Below, piece after piece: positions 63,374-64,000 of a stretch of 64,000 nucleotides of DNA. Below the pieces are notes generated by a model. That model saw only the letters and a program-made list of their open reading frames with translations. It did no database searches and was not told where the DNA came from. Where the stretch lies: positions 372,001-436,000 of the forward strand of contig NZ_JAPDOK010000003.1 of assembly GCF_026013415.1 (NCBI RefSeq), given 5' to 3'. Source of the stretch: Sphingomonas caeni (GTDB lineage Bacteria > Pseudomonadota > Alphaproteobacteria > Sphingomonadales > Sphingomonadaceae). A program made the translations under genes and the position numbers. Every line of letters begins with the position of its first letter. Within the stretch, counting starts at the first letter, position 1.

Positions 63374-64000
63374 ATGAACGCGCCGATGGCAAACACGGGC
63401 GAGGTCGCGGGGGGACGCAGGGGTGGGGGCCCGGGCGGACTGCTGGGCCTGTTTGCACCCGTTTTCCGCCGGATGATCGATCGCATCGACCGCGGGATCG
63501 AGGCCGGCAGCCTCGAAACGACCCTGCCCGATGGCACGCGGCGGATGCTCGGCGGGCGCGGGGCGGGGCCGATCGCCATCGTCCATCTCCACAGCTGGCG
63601 CGCGCTGCTCCGGCTCGCAACGGGCGGATCGGGCGGCTGGTATGAGGCCTGGGCGAGGGGCGAATGGACCAGCCCCGATCCCGTCCAGATCTTTGCGCTG
63701 TTCAGCCGCAACCGCGCGACGCTGGCGCGGGGCGCGCGGGCTTCGGGCTATCATCTGCTGGTCAAGCGCTTCGCCCATTGGCTGCGGCGCAACCATCGCG
63801 ACGGGGCGCGGCGGAACATCGAATATCACTACGATCTGGGCAACGACTTCTACGCGCCCTGGCTCGATCCCGGCATGAGCTATTCGAGCGCGATCTTCGA
63901 GAGTCCCGGCCAGCCGCTCGACGCGGCGCAGGCGGCGAAGCTCGATGCGATGCTGGCGCGGACGGGCACCGGGCCCGGCGACACGATCCTCGAAATCGGC
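63374..64000 (+). CDS. Cyclopropane-fatty-acyl-phospholipid synthase family methyltransferase (partial)
   Basis: Open to the right edge for 209 codons from the ATG at 63374; an ATG at 63386 is an alternative. Residues Asn-Ile-Glu-Tyr-His-Tyr-Asp-Leu-Gly-Asn-Asp-Phe-Tyr, Leu-Asp-Pro-Gly-Met-Ser-Tyr-Ser-Ser-Ala-Ile-Phe and the final Ile-Leu-Glu-Ile-Gly (start of the SAM motif) are those of CfaS. These enzymes methylenate unsaturated fatty acyl chains in membrane lipids with SAM. The C-terminal half lies outside the window. Confidence 0.9.
   Translation, partial: MNAPMANTGEVAGGRRGGGPGGLLGLFAPVFRRMIDRIDRGIEAGSLETTLPDGTRRMLGGRGAGPIAIVHLHSWRALLRLATGGSGGWYEAWARGEWTSPDPVQIFALFSRNRATLARGARASGYHLLVKRFAHWLRRNHRDGARRNIEYHYDLGNDFYAPWLDPGMSYSSAIFESPGQPLDAAQAAKLDAMLARTGTGPGDTILEIG

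Overview
The window looks like chromosomal DNA of a sphingomonad (order Sphingomonadales, Sphingomonas-like). This rests on uniformly high GC, the pcm–tolC–PopZ-like–valS order, a class II DAHP synthase, a Mg-type HemB, the DUF1800/DUF1501 pair, and dispersed palindromic repeats of the CGTCATCCCGGC and TTCGACAAGCTCAG types. The species cannot be named from the sequence alone. Most of the window is ordinary housekeeping and catabolic sequence, with a clear accessory island at about 38.4–45.0 kb.

Layout. 0–10 kb: a truncated class II aldolase diverging from an OmpW-type porin, tRNA-Glu with a complex palindromic trailer, DUF1800/DUF1501 export partners, a probable zinc-uptake module (Zur-like box, DUF2946-like protein, ZnuD-like TonB receptor) and a DAHP synthase carrying an extra N-terminal helix-turn-helix domain, preceded by two matching operator-like palindromes. 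10–21.5 kb: HD hydrolase, ArsR–SRPBCC pair, carotenoid oxygenase diverging from a TetR regulator, tandem secreted paralogues, a 2-hydroxyacid dehydrogenase, a TM2 protein, cysS, an SH3/lysozyme-like protein and several small sphingomonad proteins, one behind a near-perfect EcfG (general stress) promoter. 21.5–38.4 kb: tRNA-Cys, pcm, tolC, PopZ-like protein, S9 peptidase, cupin, valS, a MATE exporter, two nested CTAG-bounded miniature elements, a SIMPL protein, hemB with two acetyltransferases, a spermidine-synthase-like membrane protein and tRNA-Arg.

38.4–45 kb: a dispersed repeat, a RAYT (REP-associated tyrosine transposase) bracketed by inverted arrays of a 14-bp repeat, and a secreted RHS/YD-repeat protein whose AT-rich C-terminal tip is followed, with a 4-bp overlap, by an AT-rich membrane-anchored small protein (candidate effector/immunity pair). 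A mini YD-repeat gene lies upstream of it, and beyond that an orphan VirB2-like protein. 45–51 kb: a tightly overlapping 5-oxoproline operon (ATP-dependent 5-oxoprolinase, DUF969, DUF979, DUF2891). 51–59 kb: a PL10-type pectate lyase, a histidine kinase lacking its phospho-acceptor histidine, and an arginine succinyltransferase (AST) operon in which an M20 peptidase precedes astA and astB. 59–64 kb: rppH, the 2-oxoglutarate:ferredoxin oxidoreductase genes korA/korB, and the start of a cyclopropane-fatty-acid-synthase-like methyltransferase cut by the right edge.

The strongest leads for something undescribed are the HTH–DAHP synthase with its presumed self-operators, the RHS tip plus overlapping small protein, the RAYT with tandem (not simply hairpin) repeats, and the pair of miniature elements nested in a CTAG where two convergent stop codons once overlapped.
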